Positions 43,836 through 52,202 of a stretch of 52,202 nucleotides of DNA are shown one piece after another (position 1 is the first letter of the stretch; every line of letters starts with the position of its first letter). Under the pieces are notes generated by a model that saw only the letters and a list, made by a program, of their open reading frames with translations, was not told the origin of the DNA and made no database searches. The DNA is taken from positions 1 through 52,202 of the forward strand of contig JALWMP010000074.1 in assembly GCA_026996165.1 (NCBI GenBank), in the 5' to 3' direction. A program made the position numbers and the translations under genes. Source of the stretch: Campylobacteraceae bacterium (GTDB taxonomy: Bacteria; Campylobacterota; Campylobacteria; Campylobacterales; Sulfurovaceae).

Positions 43836-45155
43836 ATGTTTGTAAATAGAACAGTTGAACTAAAAACACTTGAAGAGGAGTATAAAAAAGATACAGCAAC
43901 ATTTACCGTAATATATGGACGAAGAAGAGTAGGAAAAACAGCACTAATTTCTGAATATATTCGTCATAAAAATCATATTTATCTCTATGCAACAGAGGGA
44001 AATATTGGGGAGCAACTTAGAGGATTTACCAAGCAAATAAAGAAATTTGTAAGCCCTCAAATGGCAAAAAATTTGGTATTTGAGAGTTTTACAGATGCTT
44101 TTGAGTTCTTAGCAGAGTTAAAACACTCTTCAAAATTGATTTTAGTTATTGATGAGTATCAAAACTTATGTAAACTAGAGCAGGGCTTTTCCTCTTCACT
44201 TCAACGAGTATGGGATTTGTATCTTTCTCATACCAAGATACATCTTATTTTATGTGGTTCAGTACTTTCTATGATGCACTCAGAAGTCTTGGCATACAAT
44301 GCTCCTCTTTATGGAAGAAGAACGACTAATATTCATCTAAAATCTCTACATTTTCAATACATAAGTATCTTTTTACCAACAGTATCAAAAGAGGATTTAA
44401 TGAATATCTACGCTTCATTTGGGACAATTCCAAAGTATTTAGCTGAGTATGATGCTAAGCAGAGTTTTATAGCAAATATTAAAAACAGAATACTAGATAA
44501 AAATGCCTATCTCTATAGTGAGGGGAACTTTTTACTTAAACAAGAACTAAGTGAAACAGGAACATATTTTGCAATTTTGGAAAGTATCTCAAAAGGTAAC
44601 ACCAAGGTAGGAAATATTGCTTCAAATTTGAGTAAGCCCTCTACTTTTTTAACTCCATATCTACAAAAACTTTTAGAGTTAGACATTCTTATAAAAGAGG
44701 TTCCTGTAACCGAGACAAATCCTCTAAAAAGTAAATTGGGTCGCTATAAAATAAAAGATAAGTTTCTTAATTTTTGGTTCTATTATGTCTATAAAAACTA
44801 CAACTACTTAGAGGTCAATCAAGTCGATATAGTTCTTGATGAGTTAAAATTAAATTTCAATGACAGATTTGTCTCTTTTGCTTTTGAGGATTATCTGTTA
44901 GAAGATATGCTCTTAAATCATCAAAAATACTTCTCATTTAGACCTCATAAAATAGGACGATGGTGGAATAATAAAGAGGAGATAGATATTGTTGCTTTTG
45001 ATGATGAAAATATCTGTTTTGTAGAGTGTAAGTGGCAAAATTCTGTTAACAAAGAGAGAGTTAAAGAGGGGTTGATTGCTAAAAGTAGGCTGGTTAAACA
45101 TAATAAGCATAGCTCCTTTTTAGTAGTTAGCAAAGGAGACTATTTTGGTGTTTAA
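43836..45155 (+). CDS. ATPase of the archaeal-type AAA_14/DUF234 family
   Basis: The 439-residue product has an AAA P-loop domain (MFVNRTVELKTLEEEYKKD, Walker A YGRRRVGKTALISEY near 27-41, Walker B LILVIDEYQNLC near 100), a winged-helix middle (LSKPSTFLTPYLQKLLEL near 270), and a C-terminal DUF234 region where EEIDIVAFDDENICFVECKW near 385-404 matches the D...ExK pattern of PD-(D/E)XK nucleases. The family is widespread and sporadic, function unknown. It faces opposite to its neighbours and is flanked by similar sequences, so it looks acquired. The ribosome site is AAGGA. Confidence 0.78.
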   Translation: MFVNRTVELKTLEEEYKKDTATFTVIYGRRRVGKTALISEYIRHKNHIYLYATEGNIGEQLRGFTKQIKKFVSPQMAKNLVFESFTDAFEFLAELKHSSKLILVIDEYQNLCKLEQGFSSSLQRVWDLYLSHTKIHLILCGSVLSMMHSEVLAYNAPLYGRRTTNIHLKSLHFQYISIFLPTVSKEDLMNIYASFGTIPKYLAEYDAKQSFIANIKNRILDKNAYLYSEGNFLLKQELSETGTYFAILESISKGNTKVGNIASNLSKPSTFLTPYLQKLLELDILIKEVPVTETNPLKSKLGRYKIKDKFLNFWFYYVYKNYNYLEVNQVDIVLDELKLNFNDRFVSFAFEDYLLEDMLLNHQKYFSFRPHKIGRWWNNKEEIDIVAFDDENICFVECKWQNSVNKERVKEGLIAKSRLVKHNKHSSFLVVSKGDYFGV

Positions 45156-45161
45156 CAAACT

Positions 45162-45183
45162 GTAGGGTAATTGTTATTGCACC
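45162..45183 (+). repeat. GTAG-headed REP-like palindrome, imperfect
   Basis: GTAG is followed by GGTAAT, loop TGTT, ATTGCACC. The arms pair except that GC present in the right arm is missing in the left; GGTGCAAT would make the stem perfect. It lies six bases after the AAA/DUF234 stop. Confidence 0.5.
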
Positions 45184-45223
45184 ACAAATAAAAGTCCGAT
45201 TTCTCTTGATTCTTTTATAATTC

Positions 45224-45364
45224 CTAAAATAAAAAATCAAATATCTTTTGAAAAAAAGAACGCTTTTTCTTCTTGTTGCCTCTCTTTTTTCTCTTTTTAG
45301 GCTCTAAGAGGTCAACATATTCGTTAGCCTCTTTTAGTTTTTTAGGTTCAAACTTAATCTGCAT
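45224..45364 (-). CDS. Small basic protein, 46 residues, not in the ORF track
   Basis: An ATG at 45364 opens MQIKFEPKKLKEANEYVDLL, then a cluster of lysines and arginines (PKKRKKRGNKKKKRS) and a hydrophobic end (FFQKIFDFLF). It overlaps the stop of the OmpA-like gene by 11 bases in another frame, as in coupled genes. The basic run next to a hydrophobic C-terminus suggests an RNA-, membrane- or phospholipid-binding peptide. No family is recognised. Its last 20 bases are the part repeated upstream of the AAA gene. Confidence 0.5.
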   Translation of the reverse strand: MQIKFEPKKLKEANEYVDLLEPKKRKKRGNKKKKRSFFQKIFDFLF

Positions 45365-46529
45365 CTAAAATTCTCTCTATCTCATACATAGCATCTTGGT
45401 TTTTGAGTTTAAACTTAATCTCAATTCTTCGTGAAGCATCTTTGTCCTCTACTCCATTATGTTTAATGACATCAAGATATGAGCGACCACTTGCTACAAG
45501 TTTATCTTTAATATTATTCTTTTTAATATAATCAAGTGTTAAGAGGTAGTTCATAACAGCAAAAGCACGTTGCTGAGAGAGTTTTAGGTTATATAGATAA
45601 GAGCCATCACTATCTGTATGCCCTTCAATTACTATCTTATCTAAATGTTCAGCAATATTTTTGTTGTTAATGAGTGCTGAAATATAGTCAATAAAGTTAG
45701 CTTTTAGTTGAGCTTTTGCACTCTCTTTTAGTACAGCAGAGCCTTTATCAAATAAGATGTTTGATGCTAGTCTAAGTGAACCACTCTTTTTGTCAATATT
45801 GACTTTACTTCCAAGAGCTTTTTTGAGTTCTGCGATAACTTTTAGTTTAATTCCTGTTAAGGATTTTATCTTAGCTTTTTGAGCTTGAAGTTTAGTTAGT
45901 AACTCATCATATTTTGTCTGTTTATTATCGAGAGCTTGTAGTAATTTTAATAGTTTTTCGTCACTTAGTTTTAACTTTTCATCTTTTTTACTAATTGTAT
46001 TAGAGAGTATCATAACTCTATTTTTATACTCTTCTAACTCTTTTTTACTACTACTAATAGTTGAGTTCTGCTCATTGAGCATATTTTCAAGTAAAACAAT
46101 ATGACTAGAGTAGTCATCAATTTTTGTATTTTGAGCAAGTAGTAGTTGATTGAGTTTTTCTATTTCATTACTTTTTAGTTTTAGACTATTTTGAGATATA
46201 GTTAACTCTTTATTGCTACTTTCAAGAGCTTTTTGTCGTTGTGCTAAGAGATTGTGAAGTTTATTAATTTCGTCCTCTTTCATCTGTAACTCTTGTGTCA
46301 TAGTAATAAGATGATTTGATTGTTCTGAAAGAGTTTGACTCTGCTCCTTAAGAGTCTCATTTTGTTCACTTACAATACTCTCTTTCTCTTCTAAAGAGTT
46401 TTTAATAATAGTCGATTTAACTAAAATAGCACCAATAAGTAAAATAAAGACAAAAAGTAGACCTGCCATAAGGTCTGCATAAGATATCCAAAAATTGCTC
46501 TCATTTTTAGATGAATCTGACTTAAACAT
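45354..46529 (-). CDS. OmpA/MotB-like peptidoglycan-binding stator protein (ZorB-like)
   Basis: The 391-residue product has a single N-terminal membrane helix with a conserved Asp, SYADLMAGLLFVFILLIGAILV near 16-37, as in MotB and ZorB. Residues 45-230 are a long coiled coil, and residues 255-375 an OmpA domain with IVIEGHTDSDGSYLYNLKLS and RRIEIKF that binds peptidoglycan. It should pair with the MotA/TolQ-like protein encoded one base upstream. Compared with ZorB it has a longer coiled coil. Function as an ion-driven motor subunit is inferred; the driven part is unknown. Confidence 0.82.
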   Translation of the reverse strand: MFKSDSSKNESNFWISYADLMAGLLFVFILLIGAILVKSTIIKNSLEEKESIVSEQNETLKEQSQTLSEQSNHLITMTQELQMKEDEINKLHNLLAQRQKALESSNKELTISQNSLKLKSNEIEKLNQLLLAQNTKIDDYSSHIVLLENMLNEQNSTISSSKKELEEYKNRVMILSNTISKKDEKLKLSDEKLLKLLQALDNKQTKYDELLTKLQAQKAKIKSLTGIKLKVIAELKKALGSKVNIDKKSGSLRLASNILFDKGSAVLKESAKAQLKANFIDYISALINNKNIAEHLDKIVIEGHTDSDGSYLYNLKLSQQRAFAVMNYLLTLDYIKKNNIKDKLVASGRSYLDVIKHNGVEDKDASRRIEIKFKLKNQDAMYEIERILDAD

Positions 46530-46530
46530 A

Positions 46531-47664
46531 TTATCTGTTCTCTATTTGTTTAGATAGAGTATTGTGATACTCTGTAATAGTACGTTGCAAAATCCTGTTC
46601 TGCTCACTTGTACTATGGGCAAAATTTGCTAGTTTCATGACAATCTCTCCAACCTCTTGGTCAATTTTATGGAATGTCATATTGAGAGATTCTTCAAGAG
46701 TTGTATCAAACTTCTGTAAAGTTTTGTTAAGTCTATCTGTTGTTTTGGTAAACTCTTTAATATTCTGTTCTATTTTTTCACTTGCACTTAGTGCTGATTG
46801 TGAGGCATGTATTTTAGCTATAGTATCTTTTAGCTCAGTAGAGACCATTTTCATATGCTCTGTAATAGTTGTAAAGTTTTTATTTGTCTCATTAATAATA
46901 GTTTGGAAGTTCTCTAAGTGCTTTTCATTAAGGGTTTGAATAAACTCTAGGTTAAAAGTCTTTTTAAGAGCCTCTATCATCTTTTGGTCTCGCATCTCAT
47001 GTTGCATGTGTTCATGTCTCTTTAGTTCACTCTCAGACCAAATATAGCTCTCATAGACCTCATGAAGTTCATGAAGGTCGCTGTCAAGCTTTGAGAGACC
47101 TCTTTTTTCAAAAAAACTCCAAATAATAGATAGATATATACCATAAATAGAGGCATAAAAAGCAGTACCAATTCCAGAAAGAAGTATAGAGATGTCACTG
47201 TCAAGTTCAGTTGTATTAGTACTTGAAAAGTCAGGCATAGAGATAGCAATGGCTGTAAATGTTCCTAAAATACCAAGCATTGGAAATAGCGATGGGGCTA
47301 TGGAAGCGTAGTTGTCATTTCTAAATCCTTTATAGTAGTTTTCAAAAAAATCACTAAGATTAATAGTAGATTTTGTCTCATTTAAAATAGTTAAAGAGTT
47401 CTCTTTTATATGTTTTTGTAGTGCTTTTTGTAAGTTTATATACTCTTTACGCATTTTACAAATAACATAGTTTGCATTGTGTCTAATAAAGAAGAGAAAG
47501 ACTAAATATATAGTACTAATAATAATAAGAGAGTGTAGACTAACTTTAATTGGAAAAATTTGAAGATAACCTAATATAATAATTGCAAAAAATAGAGTCC
47601 CAAAAAAGGCTAAAATAAGATAGTTAATAAAACAGGGGGCTGTTGAACTGTTTGTGTTAGTCAT
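46531..47664 (-). CDS. MotA/TolQ/ExbB-type proton channel protein with coiled-coil tail (ZorA-like)
   Basis: The 377-residue product has two membrane helices near 11-33 and 38-58, then the MotA/TolQ block with LFPMLGILGTFTAIAISM near 130 and LLSGIGTAFYASIYGIYLSIIWSFF near 164-188. A cytoplasmic coiled coil of about 180 residues follows. This long tail is typical of ZorA, the Zorya motor, and not of MotA or TolQ proper. It overlaps mreC by four bases and the OmpA-like gene begins one base after its stop, so motor pair and mreBC are probably co-expressed. No zorC, zorD or zorE is nearby. Confidence 0.82.
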   Translation of the reverse strand: MTNTNSSTAPCFINYLILAFFGTLFFAIIILGYLQIFPIKVSLHSLIIISTIYLVFLFFIRHNANYVICKMRKEYINLQKALQKHIKENSLTILNETKSTINLSDFFENYYKGFRNDNYASIAPSLFPMLGILGTFTAIAISMPDFSSTNTTELDSDISILLSGIGTAFYASIYGIYLSIIWSFFEKRGLSKLDSDLHELHEVYESYIWSESELKRHEHMQHEMRDQKMIEALKKTFNLEFIQTLNEKHLENFQTIINETNKNFTTITEHMKMVSTELKDTIAKIHASQSALSASEKIEQNIKEFTKTTDRLNKTLQKFDTTLEESLNMTFHKIDQEVGEIVMKLANFAHSTSEQNRILQRTITEYHNTLSKQIENR

Positions 47665-48488
47665 TTTTTCTCCTTAGTAGAGTTTTTATCTTGCTCAATT
47701 TGAGAGCTATTTGTATCAGTTTGTTGCAGAACCTCTTTTACTAGATAGAAAAAGTTAGGGTGTAGTACATCTGCATAGGTTTTTACAATAGCTGTTTTAT
47801 AGGTACTTTTTGTAATAATATTTGTCACTTCTCCTACAGGAATATTTGGAAGAAAGATATTGTCCATACCTGATGTTAAAACCTTGTCTCCAACATTAAT
47901 TTTAGACCACTTAGGAATAAAGTTAACCTCAATATTTTCAGCATCAATACCTTTTGCAATTCCAGGTGTTTTATCTTTTCCAATAAAAGTTGAAAATTGG
48001 CAGATTGGGTTTGAAAGAAGAATGCCTTTTAGAGTATTATTCTCTTTAATTGCAATACCTGCTGCAACATTTTTTTGAATAAGTCCATAAATTTTATCTT
48101 CTCCAAGTTCACTACCTTTAGTAAGGTATACTTGTGAAAAATCATTTAATTTTTTATAAGAGATGGTTTGTACACGTAAAATATTGTTATGGTTATTGAA
48201 TTTTTTTTCATTAAATTGATTTAATTGTTCAAGTTGGACTATAGCAATTTTTTGTTGATATAGATATTTTCGTAAAAGAATATTCTCTTTTTTTAATTCT
48301 TGAATAGATTCTGCTTGATTGAGATATTTATCTTTTGAATCTTTAATACTGTTTGTAAATTGTAGATAGTACTTTTTTATAGGTAGAGATATAAGTGCAA
48401 ACTTATTTTGAAAGCTCTCCTCTTGTCTTAAGAGAAGAATCCCTAACACAATAAAAAATATAGATATTATTAATCGGCTAGTCTTCAT
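47661..48488 (-). CDS. mreC: Rod-shape-determining protein MreC
   Basis: Inner-membrane partner of MreB that links it to cell-wall synthesis. I choose the ATG at 48488 (MKTSRLIISIFFIVLGILLL), giving 275 residues; the ORF-track start is a TTG eight codons upstream. One membrane helix, a coiled coil (about 45-95) and the two beta domains of MreC (VQTISYKKLNDFSQVYLTKGSE; VLTSGMDNIFLPNIPVGEV) follow. It overlaps mreB by 11 bases. The C-terminus is an added polar tail (TDTNSSQIEQDKNSTKEKK). Confidence 0.92.
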   Translation of the reverse strand: MKTSRLIISIFFIVLGILLLRQEESFQNKFALISLPIKKYYLQFTNSIKDSKDKYLNQAESIQELKKENILLRKYLYQQKIAIVQLEQLNQFNEKKFNNHNNILRVQTISYKKLNDFSQVYLTKGSELGEDKIYGLIQKNVAAGIAIKENNTLKGILLSNPICQFSTFIGKDKTPGIAKGIDAENIEVNFIPKWSKINVGDKVLTSGMDNIFLPNIPVGEVTNIITKSTYKTAIVKTYADVLHPNFFYLVKEVLQQTDTNSSQIEQDKNSTKEKK

Positions 48489-49512
48489 AAACTGATTGTT
48501 GTAAGATGTCAATTTCTTCTAATGCCTTTCCTGTACCTTTTGCAACTGCTAGTAATGGGTCTTCAGCAACATATACAGGAAGTTTAATTATATTAGAGAG
48601 ATATTTATCTAATCCTCTGATTAACGCTCCACCACCAGTTAGAACTATTCCATTTTCAACAATATCTCCAGCTAAGTCAGGAGGTGTCTGTTCAAGTACT
48701 GCTTTTAGTGCCTCACCAATCTCTTTAATTGGTTCTTTCATTGCTTCTCTCATATGTTCAGAGTTGATTTCTATTGAAGTTAAAAGTCCTGCAACTTGGT
48801 CACGTCCTTTAACTGTCATAACCAACTCTTCATCTAGTTGAATAGCTGTACCAACTCTAATCTTTAACTCTTCTGCAATACGGTCACCAATAAGTAGGTT
48901 GAAATTTCTTTTCATATAATCTATAATAGATTTGTCTAGTTTATCTCCAGCTGTTCTAATAGATTTAGATAGGACAAGCCCACCAAGAGATATAACTCCA
49001 ATTTCTGTAGTACCACCACCAATATCAACAACTAAGTTTCCATTTGGGTCTTTAACAGGAATACCAGAACCAATAGCCGCTGCCATAGGTTCTTCAATAA
49101 GGTGAACCTCTCTAGCTCCTGCTGACATAGCAGACTCTTTAACTGCTTTTCTTTCGACTTGTGTAAGACCAAAAGGAACACATATAATGATTCTTGGAGA
49201 AAAAAGACCTTTTCTGTTATGTACTTTTTCAATAAAGTATCTAATCATCATCTCAGTAACATTAAAGTCTGCAATAACTCCATCTCTCATTGGACGAATA
49301 GCTTTAATATTACCAGGTGTTTTACCAACCATATCTTTTGCCTCTTGACCTACTGCCAAGATGTTTTCACGACCACGTTTGTCATATTGAATGGCTACCA
49401 CAGATGGCTCATTAATACTAATTCCTTTTCCTTTAACCAATACTAATGTATTTGCTGTTCCTAAATCTATTGCTAAATCGTTTGAAAATACTCCTAAAAG
49501 CTTCTTAAACAT
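48478..49512 (-). CDS. mreB: Rod-shape-determining protein MreB
   Basis: Actin homologue that guides lateral wall growth. The 344-residue product has the phosphate-1 motif DLGTANTLVLVKG at 16-28, EEPMAAAIGSGIPV near 140, phosphate-2 VVDIGGGTTEIGVISLGG near 160 and adenosine motif VLTGGGALIRGLDKYL near 290. Length is standard. It follows clpX by 12 bp and overlaps mreC, in the fabZ-lpxA-clpX-mreB-mreC order common in this phylum. Confidence 0.97.
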   Translation of the reverse strand: MFKKLLGVFSNDLAIDLGTANTLVLVKGKGISINEPSVVAIQYDKRGRENILAVGQEAKDMVGKTPGNIKAIRPMRDGVIADFNVTEMMIRYFIEKVHNRKGLFSPRIIICVPFGLTQVERKAVKESAMSAGAREVHLIEEPMAAAIGSGIPVKDPNGNLVVDIGGGTTEIGVISLGGLVLSKSIRTAGDKLDKSIIDYMKRNFNLLIGDRIAEELKIRVGTAIQLDEELVMTVKGRDQVAGLLTSIEINSEHMREAMKEPIKEIGEALKAVLEQTPPDLAGDIVENGIVLTGGGALIRGLDKYLSNIIKLPVYVAEDPLLAVAKGTGKALEEIDILQQSVYED

Positions 49513-49524
49513 TCTATTTCCTTC

Positions 49525-50739
49525 TTATGCTATTTTTGAATTTTTTATATATATAGGTTTAGCTCCATTGTTGATTACATCTTCTGTAACAATAACTTCA
49601 TACCCCTCAAGTTCTGGTAACTCATACATTATGTCTAATAGAGACTCTTCCATAATTGAACGTAACCCTCTTGCACCAGTTTTTCGTTTAATTGCTTTTT
49701 GTGCAACTGCTTTTAAGGCAGACTCTTCAAATGTTAAAATGGCATTATCTATTTCAAAGAGTTTCTGGTACTGTTTTACAATAGAGTTTTTAGGTTCAAC
49801 CAAAATTCGTACCATATCTTCTAGTGTAATTGGTTCTAGTGTTGCAGTAACATGTAGTCGTCCAATAAGTTCTGGAATAATTCCAAAATGAACTAAATCG
49901 TCAGATTCTATAAGGTGCATTACATTTTCATTATCTTTATTACTTCGTTTTTCTTGTCCAAAACCAAGTTGGTTAGCTCCTAAACGTCTTTGGATAATCT
50001 CTTCAACACCATCAAATGCACCTCCACATATAAAGAGAATGTTTGAGGTATCTATTTGTAAAAAGTCTTGATTTGGATGTTTCCTTCCACCTTTTGGTGG
50101 AATATTAACAACTGAACCCTCTATAATTTTAAGAAGGGCTTGTTGTACCCCTTCACCTGAGACATCTCTTGTAATTGAACGATTTTCACCCATACGAGCA
50201 ATCTTATCCATCTCATCAATAAAAATTATACCACGTTCAGCTTTAGCAACATCATCACCTGCTGCTTGAAGAAGTTTTGTTAAAATATTTTCTACATCTT
50301 CTCCAACATAACCAGCTTCAGTTAGGTTAGTTGCATCTGAAATAGCAATCGGTACATCTAAAAATTTAGCGATAGTTTGTGCCAAAAGTGTTTTACCTGA
50401 ACCTGTAGGTCCAATAAGTAATATATTTGATTTCTCAATGCTTGTATCGTTCTCTTGTCTATTTTTAAAGATTCTTTTATAGTGATTATAGACAGCAACA
50501 GAGAGAGTCTTTTTTGCACTCTCTTGACCAATAACATAGTCATCTAATATTTTATGAATCTCTTTTGGGATTAGAAGAGTTGTTGGTTCTATATTATTAG
50601 AGCTACTCTCCTCTTCTCCAAAAAGAATCTTATACGCAGATGTAACACAGTTAGAGCAGATGTAAGCACGGTTACCTGCAATAAAAGGATTATTCTCTTT
50701 TTCAGTAGTATTACAAAAACTACACTCTTTTCTAGCCAT
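49525..50739 (-). CDS. clpX: ATP-dependent Clp protease ATPase subunit ClpX
   Basis: AAA+ unfoldase that delivers substrates to ClpP. The 404-residue product has the N-terminal zinc-binding domain with CSFC near 6-9 and CSNC near 28-31, Walker [16 protein letters not shown] near 105-119, the GYVGEDVEN pore loop near 140, Walker [13 protein letters not shown] near 170 and sensor-2 [11 protein letters not shown] near 355. Length is standard. Its start overlaps the lpxA stop by eight bases. Confidence 0.97.
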   Translation of the reverse strand: MARKECSFCNTTEKENNPFIAGNRAYICSNCVTSAYKILFGEEESSSNNIEPTTLLIPKEIHKILDDYVIGQESAKKTLSVAVYNHYKRIFKNRQENDTSIEKSNILLIGPTGSGKTLLAQTIAKFLDVPIAISDATNLTEAGYVGEDVENILTKLLQAAGDDVAKAERGIIFIDEMDKIARMGENRSITRDVSGEGVQQALLKIIEGSVVNIPPKGGRKHPNQDFLQIDTSNILFICGGAFDGVEEIIQRRLGANQLGFGQEKRSNKDNENVMHLIESDDLVHFGIIPELIGRLHVTATLEPITLEDMVRILVEPKNSIVKQYQKLFEIDNAILTFEESALKAVAQKAIKRKTGARGLRSIMEESLLDIMYELPELEGYEVIVTEDVINNGAKPIYIKNSKIA

Positions 50740-51523
50740 TATTATTCTTCCTTATATATGGAATACCACGTTTTGAATTCATGATAAACTCTACTAAATT
50801 TTTTACACTCTTTGAAGAGGTTTCTTTAAATATTTTTTTTGCTGATTCTTGAAGTGCTTGACCACTCTCAAATAGCTCTTTATATGCTACCTTAAGTGCA
50901 TTAATCTCTTCTCTTTGTATATGTCGTCGAAGTCCTGTAAGATTAAGTCCTCTTAAAGTAGCTCTGTTTCCCTCTGCTAAACAGTAGGGTGGTATATCTT
51001 GACTTAGAGCAGAAGCCCCAGCAATCATAGCAAAGTCACCAATATGAACAAATTGGTGAATAGGAGTTAGACCTCCAATAACAACGTTGTTACCAAGTTC
51101 AACATGACCTGCTAAGGTTGCCCCATTTGCCAAGATACAGTTGTCTCCTACTTTAACATCATGACCTAAATGGACATAACCCATTAATAGATTATTGTTG
51201 CCAATTTTAGTAATACTACCACCTCCCTTGGTTCCTGGGTTGATTAGGGTAAATTCACGAATTTTATTGTTATCTCCAATGATAAGTTCAACCTCTTCAC
51301 CATTGTATTTTAAATCTTGTGGGATTGAACCTATAACAGCATGAGAGAAGATATGATTATTTTTACCAATAGTTGTTTTACCCGCAATAACAGTATGTGC
51401 ATCAATAATGCTATTGTCTCCAATAACAGTTTTAGAAGAGACAGTTACATAAGGTCCAATAGTTACATTCTCTCCAATAGTTGAACCCTCTTCAATAACT
51501 GCTGTTGCATGTATATTTGACAC
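50732..51523 (-). CDS. lpxA: UDP-N-acetylglucosamine acyltransferase LpxA
   Basis: First step of lipid A synthesis, attaching a 3-hydroxyacyl chain to UDP-GlcNAc. The 263-residue product is a hexapeptide beta-helix with [20 protein letters not shown] at the start, the catalytic His region [19 protein letters not shown] and the C-terminal helical part typical of LpxA ([21 protein letters not shown]). Length is normal. It sits between fabZ and clpX. Confidence 0.95.
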   Translation of the reverse strand: MSNIHATAVIEEGSTIGENVTIGPYVTVSSKTVIGDNSIIDAHTVIAGKTTIGKNNHIFSHAVIGSIPQDLKYNGEEVELIIGDNNKIREFTLINPGTKGGGSITKIGNNNLLMGYVHLGHDVKVGDNCILANGATLAGHVELGNNVVIGGLTPIHQFVHIGDFAMIAGASALSQDIPPYCLAEGNRATLRGLNLTGLRRHIQREEINALKVAYKELFESGQALQESAKKIFKETSSKSVKNLVEFIMNSKRGIPYIRKNNNG

Positions 51524-51556
51524 AAATTCCCTTTTTATATTTTTTTATATCAATAA

Positions 51557-52006
51557 TTATTTATCGACTATCATAGCTTTTAGTTCAGCTTCTGCTACTA
51601 ATTTTTCATTAACATAAGCTTTTGCATCAAGTTGCCAAATAGCACCTCTATGTTTAATTACACTAAGTCTATAAACTAATTGGTCTCCTGGTGTTACAGG
51701 AGAGCGAAATTTTGCTTTGTCAATACTCATAAAATAGACAACTTTTTCAGATGCTGCCTCTTGTTCCTCTTCACTAGAACTTTGAAAAGCCAATACACCA
51801 CCAGCTTGAGCCATACCTTCAATAATCATAACACCAGGGTATATAGGGTGGTCGGGAAAGTGTCCTTGAAATACAGGTTCAGAGATTGAAACATTTTTAT
51901 ATCCTTCAATGCTTACCCCCTTTTCTAATTTTGTTACACGGTCAAGTAGTAAAAAAGGATACCTGTGTGGTAATATTTTTTGAATTTCAACAACATCATA
52001 GAGCAT
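51557..52006 (-). CDS. fabZ: 3-hydroxyacyl-ACP dehydratase FabZ
   Basis: Dehydrates 3-hydroxyacyl-ACP in fatty-acid elongation. The 149-residue hotdog protein has [13 protein letters not shown] near 11-23 and the active-site [23 protein letters not shown] near 48-70 with catalytic His and Glu. Length is standard. It shares the intermediate 3-hydroxyacyl-ACP with LpxA, which is the next gene 33 bp on; pairing the two genes balances fatty acid and lipid A synthesis. Confidence 0.96.
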   Translation of the reverse strand: MLYDVVEIQKILPHRYPFLLLDRVTKLEKGVSIEGYKNVSISEPVFQGHFPDHPIYPGVMIIEGMAQAGGVLAFQSSSEEEQEAASEKVVYFMSIDKAKFRSPVTPGDQLVYRLSVIKHRGAIWQLDAKAYVNEKLVAEAELKAMIVDK

Positions 52007-52062
52007 TGAGTTTCGCCTTTAGAGAAATTTTTTAATTATTTTATCTAAAAAGAGTTAAAATG

Positions 52063-52200
52063 TTAAGTGATTTCTAACAGAACTTCTTTAACATCTTCAT
52101 AAATATGGTATTTATAGATAATTTCAAGCTTTTGAGTAGGAATTTTATCAACAATAACTATTAAAGATAAATCGTAAGGATTAGTAATTAATTGCTTTCT
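52063..52200 (-). CDS. C-terminal end of an unidentified gene (runs off right edge)
   Basis: The reverse strand is open from the window edge to a TAA at 52063-52065, reading RKQLITNPYDLSLIVIVDKI and ending DVKEVLLEIT, 45 residues. It is the only open frame of the three on this strand and is co-oriented with fabZ, 56 bp ahead of it. The fragment is too short for recognition. Confidence 0.45.
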   Translation of the reverse strand, partial: RKQLITNPYDLSLIVIVDKIPTQKLEIIYKYHIYEDVKEVLLEIT

Positions 52201-52202
52201 AA

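Noticed and set aside
43700-45360. Insertion sequence or transposon around the AAA/DUF234 gene
   Set aside because: No transposase or terminal inverted repeats were seen; only a direct near-repeat.
45224-47664. A complete Zorya defence system
   Set aside because: Only ZorA- and ZorB-like proteins are present. No ZorC, ZorD helicase or ZorE nuclease is adjacent, and the AAA/DUF234 gene is on the other strand and of another family.
49391-49891. 166-residue plus-strand ORF over mreB/clpX
   Set aside because: Shadow of two well-identified minus-strand genes; low-complexity composition.
1-52202. CRISPR arrays, rRNA genes, prophage
   Set aside because: No regularly spaced repeats, rRNA sequence, integrase or phage structural genes were seen.

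Overview
The window looks like chromosomal DNA from a Campylobacterota (Epsilonproteobacteria) species, most likely a Sulfurovum/Sulfurimonas-type relative. This is inferred from strongly AT-rich, densely packed housekeeping genes, typical neighbourhoods (hemA-proS-hemC, ubiX-coaD-tmk, rplI-hslV-hslU, fabZ-lpxA-clpX-mreB-mreC) and protein wording such as the HslV N-terminus MFHATTIL. No 16S gene is present, so the genus is an inference. No gap without a proposed gene exceeds about 300 bp; the two largest (12067-12349 and 40457-40732) are described as features.

Layout. 1-8.5 kb: partial hisS, divergent era and plsC-like acyltransferase, aspB, cysE, speA, then ppx/gppA-like phosphatase and the CCA-adding enzyme. 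8.4-9.1 kb: a perfect 356-bp tandem duplication that copies the 3' end of cca and the promoter plus first 62 codons of a small CZB-domain (zinc-binding) protein; the second copy of the gene is intact. 9.5-15.4 kb: less conserved genes (coiled-coil exported protein, double-AAA ATPase, HD phosphohydrolase, membrane protein with a truncated protein-kinase N-lobe). 15.5-21.2 kb: an operon for isoprenoid, tetrapyrrole and Pro-tRNA synthesis (polyprenyl synthase, hemA, proS without its editing insertion, fxsA, a Dsb-like thioredoxin, hemC). 21.3-24.4 kb: a BatD-like protein and a GGDEF-EAL protein. 24.5-31.4 kb: rplI-hslVU, thioesterase, gph, FAD oxidoreductase, tmk-coaD-ubiX, tRNA-Leu(CAA), HU. 31.6-35.7 kb: ftsK and an ABC-F ATPase.

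35.8-41.2 kb is an accessory stretch of mostly exported proteins: an orphan membrane-fusion protein, a C-terminal-haem cytochrome c'-like protein, an LEA-like repeat protein and its shortened paralogue, a secreted protein of unknown function, a small conserved-looking protein, a lipoprotein and an orphan HsdS-like half-subunit. It contains three clear intrinsic terminators. 41.2-52.2 kb: adk, aspS, an AAA/DUF234 ATPase that looks like an insertion, then a minus-strand envelope operon fabZ-lpxA-clpX-mreB-mreC that continues into a MotA/TolQ-like plus OmpA/MotB-like pair (resembling ZorA/ZorB without the other Zorya genes) and a 46-codon basic ORF absent from the ORF track.

The most interesting signals are: the ZorAB-like motor attached to mreBC; GTAG-headed REP-like palindromes whose TAG doubles as the stop codon of the preceding gene; a prolyl-tRNA synthetase lacking the INS editing domain; the perfect tandem duplication; and the AAA/DUF234 gene flanked by near-identical sequence. 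No complete CRISPR, defence, phage or transposon system is visible.
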